Shown piece after piece: positions 52,912 through 61,627 of a DNA stretch of 64,000 nucleotides. The notes beneath the pieces are model-generated. The model saw only the letters and a list, made by a program, of their open reading frames with translations. It was not told the origin of the DNA and searched no databases. Origin of the DNA: Agrobacterium tumefaciens str. B6 (lineage in GTDB: Bacteria; Pseudomonadota; Alphaproteobacteria; Rhizobiales; Rhizobiaceae); the NCBI RefSeq assembly GCF_001541315.1, contig NZ_LMVK01000012.1, positions 310,001 to 374,000 on the forward strand. The letters are read 5' to 3'. A program made the translations under genes and the position numbers. The stretch's first letter is position 1, and every line of letters starts with the position of its first letter.

Positions 52912-52997
52912 GCGGACGTGGCGAAATCGGTAGACGCAGCAGACTTAAAATCTGCCGACCATTGGTCTTGCGGGTTCAAGTCCCGCCGTCCGCACCA
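52912..52997 (+). tRNA. tRNA-Leu (anticodon TAA)
   Basis: An 86-base type II tRNA with the CCA end encoded. The acceptor stem is GCGGACG paired with CGTCCGC, with discriminator A. The anticodon stem GCAGA/TCTGC holds the loop CTTAAAA, giving anticodon TAA. A long variable arm and the TTCAAGTCC T-loop region confirm tRNA-Leu for UUA codons. Confidence 0.96.
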
Positions 52998-53167
52998 CCT
53001 TCACTCACAAACAAAGTGCGCCCCTGCAGCGCAGATGCGGCAAGGATAGATTGCCAATTCGCGTTGATATTCAGGCGTTGGTTGCTTTTGTTCCTAGTGG
53101 TGCGCCCAAAAAATAATCCTGCTCAAGCAAGCGGCATATTTCTTCGAAAATCACCCAAAAGAACCTA

Positions 53168-53198
53168 TTGACCTTGCCACGATGGGAAGCCCTATTTT
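53168..53198 (+). promoter_or_regulatory. CueR/HmrR-type promoter of the copper ATPase operon
   Basis: TTGACC (-35) and TATTTT (-10) are separated by 19 bp, the long spacer of MerR-family promoters. The spacer holds the dyad CTTGCCA-CGA-TGGGAAG, close to the CueR consensus. The start of the ATPase is 31 bp after the -10 element. The regulator gene lies three genes downstream. Confidence 0.82.
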
Positions 53199-53229
53199 TT
53201 TTTAACACAAGAAAAGAGGGGTCGTACGC

Positions 53230-55734
53230 ATGTCACAAATGGAGATCCGGGCGAGTCACCAGATTGCGATCGATGGCATGACATGCGCCTCCTGTGTCGG
53301 CCGCGTGGAAAAGGCGATTGCCAAGGTGCCGGGCGTTCTGAAGGCCTCGGTCAATCTCGCGACGGAACGCGCTGATATCTCCTTTTCCGGATCGCCCGAC
53401 GTGCCGGCCGTGATCGCGGCGGTCCGGAATGCTGGGTATGGCGTCGAAGAAAGAACCATCGAACTCGATATCGAGGGTATGACCTGCGCCTCCTGCGTCG
53501 GTCGTGTTGAAAAGGCGCTGAAGGCTGTTTCCGGTGTTTCCGATGCGACCGTCAATCTGGCGACCGAGCGTGCCACCATCCGCGTTGCCGGCAATGCCGC
53601 CTCTGCAGCCACCCTGGCGGAGGCAATCAAGCGGGCAGGCTATACGGCGAGCGAAATCATCGCCGACAAAGCCGGTGATGTGGAGCAGGATAGACGCGCT
53701 ATGGAATTGCGCGGCCTGAAAATCAGCCTTGCCGTGGCCGCTGCGCTGACGTTGCCAGTCTTCGTGCTGGAGATGGGCTCGCATCTGGTGCCCGCCCTCC
53801 ATGATTTTGTGATGGAAACGGTCGGCATGCAGGAAAGCTGGTATCTGCAATTTGTGCTGACGACACTGGTCCTGTTCGGGCCCGGCCTGCGCTTCTTTAA
53901 AAAGGGCATACCCGCACTGCTAAGGCTGGCGCCGGACATGAATTCGCTCGTCGTACTGGGCACCGCCGCCGCCTGGGGATTTTCGGTGGTGGCAACCTTC
54001 CTGCCCGAAATCCTGCCGCGTGGCACGGCCAATGTCTATTATGAGGCGGCGGCGGTTATCGTCACGCTCATCCTTCTCGGCCGATTCCTCGAAGCGCGCG
54101 CCAAAGGCCGCACCAGCGAGGCGATAAAGCGCCTCGTCGGCCTGCAGGCGAAGTCCGCCCGCGTGCTGCGCGATGGTGAAACCGTCGATGTGCCGTTGCA
54201 GGATGTGCGCACCGGCGATGTGATCGTCGTTCGCCCCGGCGAGAAAGTGCCGGTCGATGGGCTGGTTCTCAGCGGTTCTTCTTATGTCGATGAATCGATG
54301 ATCACTGGCGAGCCGGTCCCGGTCACCAAGGCGGCGGGTTCCGAGGTTGTCGGCGGCACGGTGAACCGCAATGGCTCCTTCACCTTCCGTGCAACCAAGG
54401 TGGGTGCCGATACGCTGATCGCCCAGATCATCCGCATGGTGGAGGAGGCGCAGGCCGACAAGCTGCCCATTCAGGCGCTGGTCGACAAGGTCACCAACTG
54501 GTTCGTGCCGGCTGTCATGCTGGCCGCACTCGCCACTTTCACCGTCTGGTTCATCTTTGGGCCTGATCCGGCCTTGACCTTCGCGCTCGTCAACGCGGTT
54601 GCGGTTCTCATCATCGCCTGTCCCTGCGCCATGGGCCTTGCCACGCCGACCTCGATCATGGTCGGCACCGGCCGCGCCGCCGAGATGGGCGTGCTGTTCC
54701 GCCGCGGCGATGCGCTTCAGACGCTGCGCGATGCCGACGTGATTGCCGTTGACAAGACCGGCACCCTGACGCTCGGCAAGCCGAAGCTGGTGCATTTCAC
54801 CACGACGCAGGGCTTCGATGCGGATGAGGTGCTTCGCCTCGTCGCCTCGCTGGAGAACCATTCCGAACATCCGATTGCGGAGGCGATCGTCGAGGCGGCG
54901 AAACATGGCGGCCTGACGCTTGCCAATGCGGAAGGCTTCGAGGCGACCCCCGGTTTTGGTGTTGCAGCCATGGTTGACGGCCGCAGGGTCGAAGCGGGCG
55001 CAGACCGGTTCATGATCAAGCTCGGTTATGACGTCGCGATGTTTGCCGATGATGCCGAAAGGCTGGGCAGGGAAGGGCAGTCGCCGCTTTATGCCGCCGT
55101 CGATGGCAGGCTGGCCGCGATCATCGCCGTTGCCGATCCGATCAAGCAGACGACCCCGGAGGCGATTGCGGCGCTGCATGCGCTGGGCCTCAAGGTCACG
55201 ATGATCACCGGTGACAATCGCCGCACTGCCGAAGCTATAGCCCGCCGTCTCGGTATTGATGAGGTGGTGGCGGAAGTGCTGCCCGACGGCAAGGTCGAGG
55301 CCGTCAAAAGGCTTGCTGCCGGCGGGCGACGTGTCGCCTTTGTCGGGGATGGGATCAATGATGCACCGGCGCTTGCTGCGGCCGATGTCGGGCTTGCCAT
55401 CGGCACGGGTACGGATGTCGCGATTGAAAGTGCCGATGTGGTCTTGATGTCTGGCGATCTGCGCGGCGTTGCCAACGCCATCGCGCTCTCCAAGGCGACC
55501 ATCCGCAATATCGGCCAGAATCTGTTCTGGGCCTTCGCTTACAACGCTGCACTCGTTCCGGTGGCGGCTGGAATATTGTATCCTGTCAACGGCGTTCTGC
55601 TGTCGCCTGTCCTTGCTGCCGGAGCCATGGCGCTTTCCAGCGTCTTCGTATTGACGAACGCGCTGCGCCTGAAAAGCTTCCGTGCACCGCTGGTGGACAG
55701 ACCGGCGGGCATGCAGCTCGCAGCGGCCGAATAG
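53230..55734 (+). CDS. actP: Cu+-exporting P1B-type ATPase
   Basis: An 834-residue copper pump. Two N-terminal heavy-metal domains each have a GMTCASC motif (Cys19/22 and Cys85/88). The membrane CPC motif is Cys464-Pro-Cys466, the actuator TGE is residues 359-361, the phosphorylated Asp is 508 in DKTGTLT and the SEHP motif is at 545-548. All are intact. The protein should export Cu+ (or Ag+) from the cytoplasm. It is called actP or copA in rhizobia. AGAGGGG precedes the ATG. It heads an operon with a reductase and the regulator. Confidence 0.96.
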   Translation: MSQMEIRASHQIAIDGMTCASCVGRVEKAIAKVPGVLKASVNLATERADISFSGSPDVPAVIAAVRNAGYGVEERTIELDIEGMTCASCVGRVEKALKAVSGVSDATVNLATERATIRVAGNAASAATLAEAIKRAGYTASEIIADKAGDVEQDRRAMELRGLKISLAVAAALTLPVFVLEMGSHLVPALHDFVMETVGMQESWYLQFVLTTLVLFGPGLRFFKKGIPALLRLAPDMNSLVVLGTAAAWGFSVVATFLPEILPRGTANVYYEAAAVIVTLILLGRFLEARAKGRTSEAIKRLVGLQAKSARVLRDGETVDVPLQDVRTGDVIVVRPGEKVPVDGLVLSGSSYVDESMITGEPVPVTKAAGSEVVGGTVNRNGSFTFRATKVGADTLIAQIIRMVEEAQADKLPIQALVDKVTNWFVPAVMLAALATFTVWFIFGPDPALTFALVNAVAVLIIACPCAMGLATPTSIMVGTGRAAEMGVLFRRGDALQTLRDADVIAVDKTGTLTLGKPKLVHFTTTQGFDADEVLRLVASLENHSEHPIAEAIVEAAKHGGLTLANAEGFEATPGFGVAAMVDGRRVEAGADRFMIKLGYDVAMFADDAERLGREGQSPLYAAVDGRLAAIIAVADPIKQTTPEAIAALHALGLKVTMITGDNRRTAEAIARRLGIDEVVAEVLPDGKVEAVKRLAAGGRRVAFVGDGINDAPALAAADVGLAIGTGTDVAIESADVVLMSGDLRGVANAIALSKATIRNIGQNLFWAFAYNAALVPVAAGILYPVNGVLLSPVLAAGAMALSSVFVLTNALRLKSFRAPLVDRPAGMQLAAAE

Positions 55735-55746
55735 GAGGCGGATGTG

Positions 55747-56757
55747 ATGACGCCTGGCAACACAATCTATCTGCCGCAGATCGGGCGCAGCATCATGGCG
55801 GCGCAGGGTGAAACCGTGCTTCAGGCCGCGTTGGCCGCTGGCGTCACCTATCCGCATGGCTGTCGCATGGGCCGCTGCGGGGCCTGCAAATCGCATCTCA
55901 TTTCCGGCAAGATCGATCTTCTCAAGCATACGCCCTTCTCCTTGACCGAAGAGGAAAAGGCGGATGGTCTGACGCTCGCCTGCCGGGCCGTGCCGTTAAG
56001 CGACATGACGATCAGCTGGCTCGATGGGGCGGATGAGATCGCCGATATTCCGACCGGCCGCTTTGAGGGCGTGGTGGCGGAAGTGGTGGATGCGACACAC
56101 GATATCAAGCTCATCCGTATCCGGCTCGACGAGCGCGGGCAGTTTGCCTTCAAGCCCGGACAATATGTGCGCCTGCTTTATGCGGACTGTTCGCCGCGTG
56201 ATTATTCCATCGCCAGCCGGGTGGATGAGGAACTGATCGAATTTCACATCCGGCACGTTCCCGGCGGCATGACGAGCGGCCGCATCTTTTCGCTCGCCAG
56301 GGCGGGTGATCCCGTGACGATCGTGGGGCCTTTCGGTTCTTCGTTCCTGCGGGAAAAACATTGTGGGCCCATCCTCGGCATTGCCGGCGGGTCGGGGGTT
56401 GCCCCCGGCAAGGCGGGTGTCGAGGCGGCCCTTGCAACGGGCCGTGAACGCCCGGTTCATGTCTATTTCGGCGCGCGCGCTCAGCGTGATCTCTATATGC
56501 TCGACCGCTTCGGAGATCTTGCCGCGCGGCATGGCAATCTGAGCTTCGTTCCGGTTCTCTCGCATGAAGACCATGCCGATATCAGGTGCGGTTATGTCGG
56601 TGCGGCGGTGGCGGATGATTTCGACGATCTCGATGGCTGGAAAGCCTATATTGCCGGACCACCGGCCATGATCGAGGCGACGGTGCCGCAGCTTCTGGCG
56701 CGCGGCATGCGCACCGCCGACATTCATGCAGACGTGTTTTTCACCCCGGAAAGATAG
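55747..56757 (+). CDS. [2Fe-2S] ferredoxin / flavin oxidoreductase
   Basis: A 336-residue reductase with an N-terminal plant-type ferredoxin domain (Cys39, Cys44, Cys47, Cys79 in HGCRMGRCGAC and LTLAC). It is followed by a flavin-binding domain (RDYSIAS) and an NAD(P)H domain (GIAGGSGVAPGK, YIAGPPAMIEA). It resembles reductase subunits of phenol and toluene hydroxylases and the CDP-6-deoxy-glucoseen reductases. AGGAGG lies eight bases before ATG 55747. No oxygenase partner is present. Its place between the copper pump and its regulator suggests a redox role in copper stress, for example reducing Cu2+ or repairing iron-sulfur clusters, but this is inference. Confidence 0.88.
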   Translation: MTPGNTIYLPQIGRSIMAAQGETVLQAALAAGVTYPHGCRMGRCGACKSHLISGKIDLLKHTPFSLTEEEKADGLTLACRAVPLSDMTISWLDGADEIADIPTGRFEGVVAEVVDATHDIKLIRIRLDERGQFAFKPGQYVRLLYADCSPRDYSIASRVDEELIEFHIRHVPGGMTSGRIFSLARAGDPVTIVGPFGSSFLREKHCGPILGIAGGSGVAPGKAGVEAALATGRERPVHVYFGARAQRDLYMLDRFGDLAARHGNLSFVPVLSHEDHADIRCGYVGAAVADDFDDLDGWKAYIAGPPAMIEATVPQLLARGMRTADIHADVFFTPER

Positions 56758-56768
56758 GAGCAGGATCG

Positions 56769-57257
56769 ATGAACATTGGCACAGCCGCCACCGCCTCCGG
56801 TGTTTCTGCAAAGATGATCAGGCATTACGAAATGATCGGCCTGATCAAATCGGCAAACCGCACGGATTCCGGATACCGGGTCTATACGGCCAATGATCTG
56901 GAAACCCTGCGCTTCATCCGCCGCGGACGCGATCTCGGTTTTTCCATCGAAAAGATCAGGCAGCTCATGACCCTGTGGCGCGATCCGGGTGGCGCCTCCT
57001 GTGATGTCAAACGCATCGTCATGGAACATGTCGTCGATCTGGAAGCGAAGATGCACACGCTTCGGGAGATGGCAGACACGCTTCGAAACCTTGCAACCTA
57101 TTGCCCCGACAATGGTGAGCCGGAGTGCCCGATCATTCAGGATCTGGCCCATTCCGAAAATGTCGATTTTGCACCGGTGGCTGTCGTGCCCAAACGGTCC
57201 GGCATGCTGAAGGGTACGTCCGGGCCGGTGATGGATTTACATCGCCTGGCGAAATAA
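56769..57257 (+). CDS. hmrR: copper-responsive MerR regulator (HmrR/CueR)
   Basis: A 162-residue MerR-family activator. The winged helix is MNIGTAATASGVSAKMIRHYE, and copper-binding Cys112 and Cys120 sit in YCPDNGEPECPI, with Ser77 as in CueR, the residue that selects for monovalent ions. It should activate the 19-bp-spacer promoters seen upstream of the ATPase and of the CopZ-like gene. AGGA precedes the ATG, and it follows the reductase gene by 11 bp. Confidence 0.95.
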   Translation: MNIGTAATASGVSAKMIRHYEMIGLIKSANRTDSGYRVYTANDLETLRFIRRGRDLGFSIEKIRQLMTLWRDPGGASCDVKRIVMEHVVDLEAKMHTLREMADTLRNLATYCPDNGEPECPIIQDLAHSENVDFAPVAVVPKRSGMLKGTSGPVMDLHRLAK

Positions 57258-57327
57258 GCGGCTTTTCCCTTTGGGGGCGAGCGTCGATTGCAGTGGAAAT
57301 GCCAATTGCTGTGAAGGAGACAGGGCC

Positions 57328-58272
57328 ATGTGGATACAGATAATACAGCGCTTCCTTATTCTGTGCCTGATGCTGGCGATCGTTTCCGTCATCGCGTTTC
57401 TTCTGCCCTATATGGCGGGCGGTGATCCGGCCCGCACCATCCTGTTTTCACGCATGCGCGATACGGCGCTCGATCCACATGCAGTGGAGGCGCTCCGGGC
57501 CAGTCTCGGGCTCGACCGGCCGCTTTATGTGCAATATTTCGCATGGCTGTCGAATGCGTTGCGTGGCGACCTTGGGTTTTCCTTCACCAGCAGCCAGCCT
57601 GTCGCTGCCGAGCTTATGCGGTCGCTCTGGGTGTCGGTGACGCTGGCGCTGACGGCGCTGGCGTTCGCGATCGCCGTCGCCCTGCCGCTCGGCACATTGG
57701 CGGCGATGCGTCCGGGCGGTCGTCTGGACAATTTCGCGACGCTGATGATCCAGACATTCGTCGCAACGCCCGAATACTGGTTCGCGCCCATGTCGGCGCT
57801 GGTCTTTGCGCTCTATCTCGGCTGGTTGCCCTCGGCCGGATGGGATAGCTGGCGCTCGCTGGTGCTTCCTGCGCTGACCCTGACGCTGCGGCCGCTCGCC
57901 TATTTCACGCAGGTGACGCGCGCCGCCATGGCCGAGGTTTTGCGCGCGCCCTATATCACGGCGGCGCGCAGCCGCGGCCTTGGCATGCATGGCACGGTCA
58001 TGCGCCACGGCATCCGCAACGGCTCGCTGCCGGTGGTCACCTTCTTTGCCCTGTGGCTTGCGGGGCTGCTTGGCGGATCGGTGGTCGTGGAAGTGATCTT
58101 CGCCATTCCCGGCATGGGCCGGCTTCTCTACGACGCTGTGGTCAATCGCGACATCCCGATGCTGCAGGGTGGTTTCATCTGCATCGTGGCCCTGTCCATC
58201 CTGGTCAATACCCTGGCCGACAGCTTCTATGTCCTGATCAATCCAGCAATGCGAGGTCACCATGACCACTAG
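57328..58272 (+). CDS. ABC transporter permease, peptide/nickel (DppB/NikB) type
   Basis: A 314-residue permease with about six helices. The N-terminal pattern of this family is present (MWIQIIQRFLILCLMLAIV, then ALRASLGLDRPLYVQYFAWL), and the EAA-like loop is AAMAEVLRAPYITAARSRGLG. GAAGGAGA precedes ATG 57328. It begins a five-gene import system 70 bp after hmrR, with no CueR-type promoter between, so read-through from the copper operon is possible. The substrate is unknown. Confidence 0.92.
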   Translation: MWIQIIQRFLILCLMLAIVSVIAFLLPYMAGGDPARTILFSRMRDTALDPHAVEALRASLGLDRPLYVQYFAWLSNALRGDLGFSFTSSQPVAAELMRSLWVSVTLALTALAFAIAVALPLGTLAAMRPGGRLDNFATLMIQTFVATPEYWFAPMSALVFALYLGWLPSAGWDSWRSLVLPALTLTLRPLAYFTQVTRAAMAEVLRAPYITAARSRGLGMHGTVMRHGIRNGSLPVVTFFALWLAGLLGGSVVVEVIFAIPGMGRLLYDAVVNRDIPMLQGGFICIVALSILVNTLADSFYVLINPAMRGHHDH

Positions 58273-59167
58273 CCTCTTTCCGAGCGCGCCAGCCGCTGCC
58301 ATGCCGATGACCATGCCCAAGCGCCCCTCGAGCCTGTCCCGCTTCACGGATTTCATCCGCTGCCGGCACTGGACCTTCTATGCGGGAGCGGCGATTTTTC
58401 TCGTCATCATCCTGCTGCTGGTGATCGCGCCGTGGATTTCACCCTATGATCCGGCAAAGCAGAATCTGCGTCTGCGGTTGAATGCGCCAAGCGCGCTCTA
58501 CTGGCTGGGAACGGACCACCTGGGCCGCGATGTGCTCAGCCGGCTGCTGATCGGCGGCCGCTTCACGGTCACCATTGCCGCCATCACCGTCATTCTTTCT
58601 GTCGTGATCGGGACCTTCATCGGCATCATCAGCGGCCGCAGTCGCGGCATCCTCGACGAGGTGCTGATGCGCATCGTGGACCTGCTCATCGCCATACCTG
58701 ATGTCGTGATCGCGATTTTCCTCGTGGCCATCTTCGGCCCGGGATACGGAACGCTGATCGCGTCGCTGACCATCGTCGGCTGGACACCTTTTGCGCGGCT
58801 GGCGCGGGGGCTGACGCTCTCGATCAATTCGCGTGAATATATCCGTGCCGCCGAGGTACTCGGCTGCACAAGGCGCTTCATCATCTTCCGGCATATCATT
58901 CCCAACACGATCTGGCCGATTGCGGCCGTGGCGTTCCTGCGCTTTGGCCACAAGCTGATCACGGTGGGCGGGTTGTCATTTCTGGGCCTTGGCGTACAGC
59001 CGCCGGCCGCCGACTGGGCGCTGATGCTGGCCGACGCGCAGGCCTATGCGGAGCGGATGCCCGTTCTCGTCATCGCACCGGGCCTGGCGATCTTCCTTGC
59101 AGCGCTCAGCGTGACGTGGATCGGCCATGGCCTCAATCTGGAAACAAAGAAAACCAACGGTCATTGA
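58262..59167 (+). CDS. ABC transporter permease, peptide/nickel (DppC/NikC) type
   Basis: A 301-residue second permease whose ATG overlaps the end of the first by 11 bp. The family features are the GTDHLGRDVLSRLLIGGRF segment and the EAA loop IRAAEVLGCTRRFIIFRHIIPN. GAGG precedes the ATG. It should pair with the upstream permease to form the membrane channel. A 139-bp gap follows. Confidence 0.93.
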   Translation: MTTSLFPSAPAAAMPMTMPKRPSSLSRFTDFIRCRHWTFYAGAAIFLVIILLLVIAPWISPYDPAKQNLRLRLNAPSALYWLGTDHLGRDVLSRLLIGGRFTVTIAAITVILSVVIGTFIGIISGRSRGILDEVLMRIVDLLIAIPDVVIAIFLVAIFGPGYGTLIASLTIVGWTPFARLARGLTLSINSREYIRAAEVLGCTRRFIIFRHIIPNTIWPIAAVAFLRFGHKLITVGGLSFLGLGVQPPAADWALMLADAQAYAERMPVLVIAPGLAIFLAALSVTWIGHGLNLETKKTNGH

Positions 59168-59191
59168 CGCCTGCGGGCGGGCAATGACGGA

Positions 59192-59207
59192 TTTGACGAT
59201 TGTCAAA
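59192..59207. promoter_or_regulatory. small inverted repeat before the ATPase genes
   Basis: TTTGAC, four bases, GTCAAA forms a perfect inverted repeat in the 139-bp gap between the permease and ATPase genes. It could be an operator of an unknown regulator. Confidence 0.3.
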
Positions 59208-59306
59208 CATACGTGACGCAACGGAACAGGAAGGAGAGTAATATCGTCTGAAGCCGCATGAAAATTCGTGAATGCCTCCGATTCAATAAAAATAAGGGGA
59301 ACTCTT

Positions 59307-60374
59307 ATGAATATCGAAGGACAAACGCTTGCCAAGACGGCCATGTCTCCCGAATGCGCACCGCTTCTGGAGATCGAGGACCTGCACGTTTCTGTGCCGG
59401 CGCAAAACGGCCGCAAGTTTGTTATTTCGGGCCTGACGCTTTCCGTCAACGCCGGAGAAGTCGTCGCTCTCGTCGGCGAATCCGGATCGGGTAAGAGCAT
59501 GACGGCCCTGTCGCTGATGCGGCTTTTGCCGCAGGGCGCGGAAATCAATTCCGGCCGCATTTCCTTTGCCGGGCGCGATATTCTCGCTCTTTCATCCTCC
59601 GAACTCGACGCGCTGCGCGGTGCCGATATCGGCATGCTGTTCCAGCAACCGCAGGCCATGCTCGACCCGACCAGCCGGGTGAGGACGCAGGTTGCCGAGC
59701 CACTATGGATCCACCGTAAAATGAGCCGGCATGCGGCGCTGGACCGGGTCGTCGGTCTCCTGTCCGATGTCGGCATTCCCGATCCCTCAGCACGGGCGCA
59801 ATGCTTCGCGCACGAGCTTTCCGGCGGTATGGCGCAACGTGTCATGATTGCCGCCGCACTGTCAGGCAATCCGCAGCTTCTGATCGCCGACGAACCGACG
59901 ACGGCGCTCGATGTCACCGTTCAGGCACAGATACTCCGCCTGCTTGATGACGAACGCCGCAAGCGCCGGCTTGCCACGTTGCTCATCACCCATGACCTCT
60001 CGGTCGTCGCCGCTTTCGCGGACCGGATTGCGGTCATGTATGCCGGCCGTATCGTCGAGGAGGGGCCGACCCAGGCGATCCTCAAGGCGCCGCAGCACCC
60101 CTATACCAAGGCGCTCATCAGCTGTTCACTCCTGACCACCGACAGCGAGGGGCAATTGCTGACGATCCCCGGTTCGAGCGCGCAGGCCCATGACATGTCC
60201 TGCGGCTGCCGGTTTCATCCGCGCTGCACGCTTGCCAACTCGGCAGGCATGGGCGGCCGCTGCATGGCGTCGGAACCGGATCTGAATGCCTTGCCCGAAG
60301 GGCGCAAGGCGCGATGCTGGGCGGTCGGTCACGATCATGCCGCTCATGATCATGCCAGCCACACGGTCTGCTGA
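59307..60374 (+). CDS. ABC transporter ATPase, DppD/NikD type, His-rich tail
   Basis: A 355-residue ATP-binding protein. Walker A is GESGSGKSM, the signature LSGGMAQRV and Walker B LLIADEPTTALD. The C-terminal oligopeptide-transport domain has the Cys-rich CGCRFHPRCTLA region. The last 15 residues, GHDHAAHDHASHTVC, hold five His, one Cys and two Asp, an unusual metal-binding-like tail. AAGGGGA precedes ATG 59307. The tail and the copper neighbours hint at a metal or metallophore substrate. Confidence 0.93.
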   Translation: MNIEGQTLAKTAMSPECAPLLEIEDLHVSVPAQNGRKFVISGLTLSVNAGEVVALVGESGSGKSMTALSLMRLLPQGAEINSGRISFAGRDILALSSSELDALRGADIGMLFQQPQAMLDPTSRVRTQVAEPLWIHRKMSRHAALDRVVGLLSDVGIPDPSARAQCFAHELSGGMAQRVMIAAALSGNPQLLIADEPTTALDVTVQAQILRLLDDERRKRRLATLLITHDLSVVAAFADRIAVMYAGRIVEEGPTQAILKAPQHPYTKALISCSLLTTDSEGQLLTIPGSSAQAHDMSCGCRFHPRCTLANSAGMGGRCMASEPDLNALPEGRKARCWAVGHDHAAHDHASHTVC

Positions 60375-60386
60375 GGGAGGGCGACA

Positions 60387-61397
60387 ATGTTATCGACAGC
60401 GACGACACAGACCCCGTCACCGGCGGAAAACAGGAGCCGGCCCTTTGTGGTCGCGAAGAACCTCTGCAAATATTATCCCATATCGGGCTTTGGTCACCGT
60501 GTGGTGAAATCCGTCGACGATGTTTCCCTGACGATCGGCGAGGGGGAAGTGCTGGGCCTCGTTGGTGAATCCGGATGCGGCAAAAGCACGGTTGCCGGGC
60601 TGATCACGCGGCTGACCCACGCAACCAAAGGCGAGGTCAGCATCGGGCAGAACGATATGCTGCACATGCAGGGCGAGGCGCTGCGGCGCATGCGCCGGGT
60701 GGTGCAGCTGGTGTTTCAGGACCCTTATTCGGCACTCGATCCGCGCATGCGTATCGGCCAGAGCATGGAAGCGCCGCTTGCCCAGCATGGCATCGGCACC
60801 CGCGAGGAACGTACGGCGCGGGTTTTCCGGATGCTGGAAGAGGTCGGTCTCGACGGCTCTTTTTATGATCGCTATCCGAGCCAGTGTTCCGGCGGCCAGT
60901 TGCAGCGCGTCGTCATCGGCCGTGCGCTGCTTCTCAATCCGAGCTTCCTCGTCTGCGACGAGCCGACATCGGCGCTCGATGCCTCGATGCGGACGCAGAT
61001 ACTGAACCTTCTGATGGACATGAAGCGCCGTCACGGTTTGACGGTTCTGATGATTTCCCACGATCTGCGCGTGGTGCGTTATCTCTGCGATCGCATCGCG
61101 GTGATGTATCTCGGGCGCGTTGTTGAAATCGCTGACCGGGAGGAGCTTTTCCGGGCGCCGAAGCATCCCTACACCAAGGCTCTCATAGCATCGTCGATGC
61201 TGGACGAGACGGGGTTATATGCACCGGAAATGCTTCTGGACGGCGATTTGCCGAGCCCTCTCAATCCTCCTGATGGATGCAAATTCCACACCCGCTGCAA
61301 ATATGCGACCGAGATATGCGGCGAGGTGGAACCCGTTCTGGAAGGCGTTTCCGGCGAGCATTTTGCCCGCTGCCATCGCTGGCGGGAATTGGGCTGA
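60387..61397 (+). CDS. ABC transporter ATPase, DppF/NikE type
   Basis: A 336-residue ATP-binding protein pairing with the upstream ATPase. Walker A is GESGCGKST, the signature CSGGQLQRVVIG and Walker B FLVCDEPTSALD. The terminal oligopeptide-transport domain contains GCKFHTRCKYATEIC. GGAGGG precedes ATG 60387, 13 bp after the previous stop. No His-rich tail is present here. Confidence 0.93.
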   Translation: MLSTATTQTPSPAENRSRPFVVAKNLCKYYPISGFGHRVVKSVDDVSLTIGEGEVLGLVGESGCGKSTVAGLITRLTHATKGEVSIGQNDMLHMQGEALRRMRRVVQLVFQDPYSALDPRMRIGQSMEAPLAQHGIGTREERTARVFRMLEEVGLDGSFYDRYPSQCSGGQLQRVVIGRALLLNPSFLVCDEPTSALDASMRTQILNLLMDMKRRHGLTVLMISHDLRVVRYLCDRIAVMYLGRVVEIADREELFRAPKHPYTKALIASSMLDETGLYAPEMLLDGDLPSPLNPPDGCKFHTRCKYATEICGEVEPVLEGVSGEHFARCHRWRELG

Positions 61398-61627
61398 AGG
61401 ACAACGCAGTTACAGTTTTCTGTTGCTGTAAAAACAGATGAATCGTGTGTTTGCGAATTAATATCGGAATAAAATTCCGAGTATAAAGCGTAAAATAGAT
61501 AATATTCGAATGGATAATCGAGAGATATCCATAGAGTATTCTTGTTGTCTTCGTAATTATTGAGTGAAATTTCGAGAAAATGTACGAATTGTGAGCGTTG
61601 TCATCAAAAATAAAAGGGGAATCTTCT

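Noticed and set aside
52912..52997. tRNA-Leu as integration site of the copper region
   Set aside because: No integrase and no second copy of the tRNA 3' end were found downstream in the window.
53920..55929. Long open frame antisense to the copper ATPase
   Set aside because: The sense strand has all P-type ATPase motifs; the antisense frame is a bias effect.
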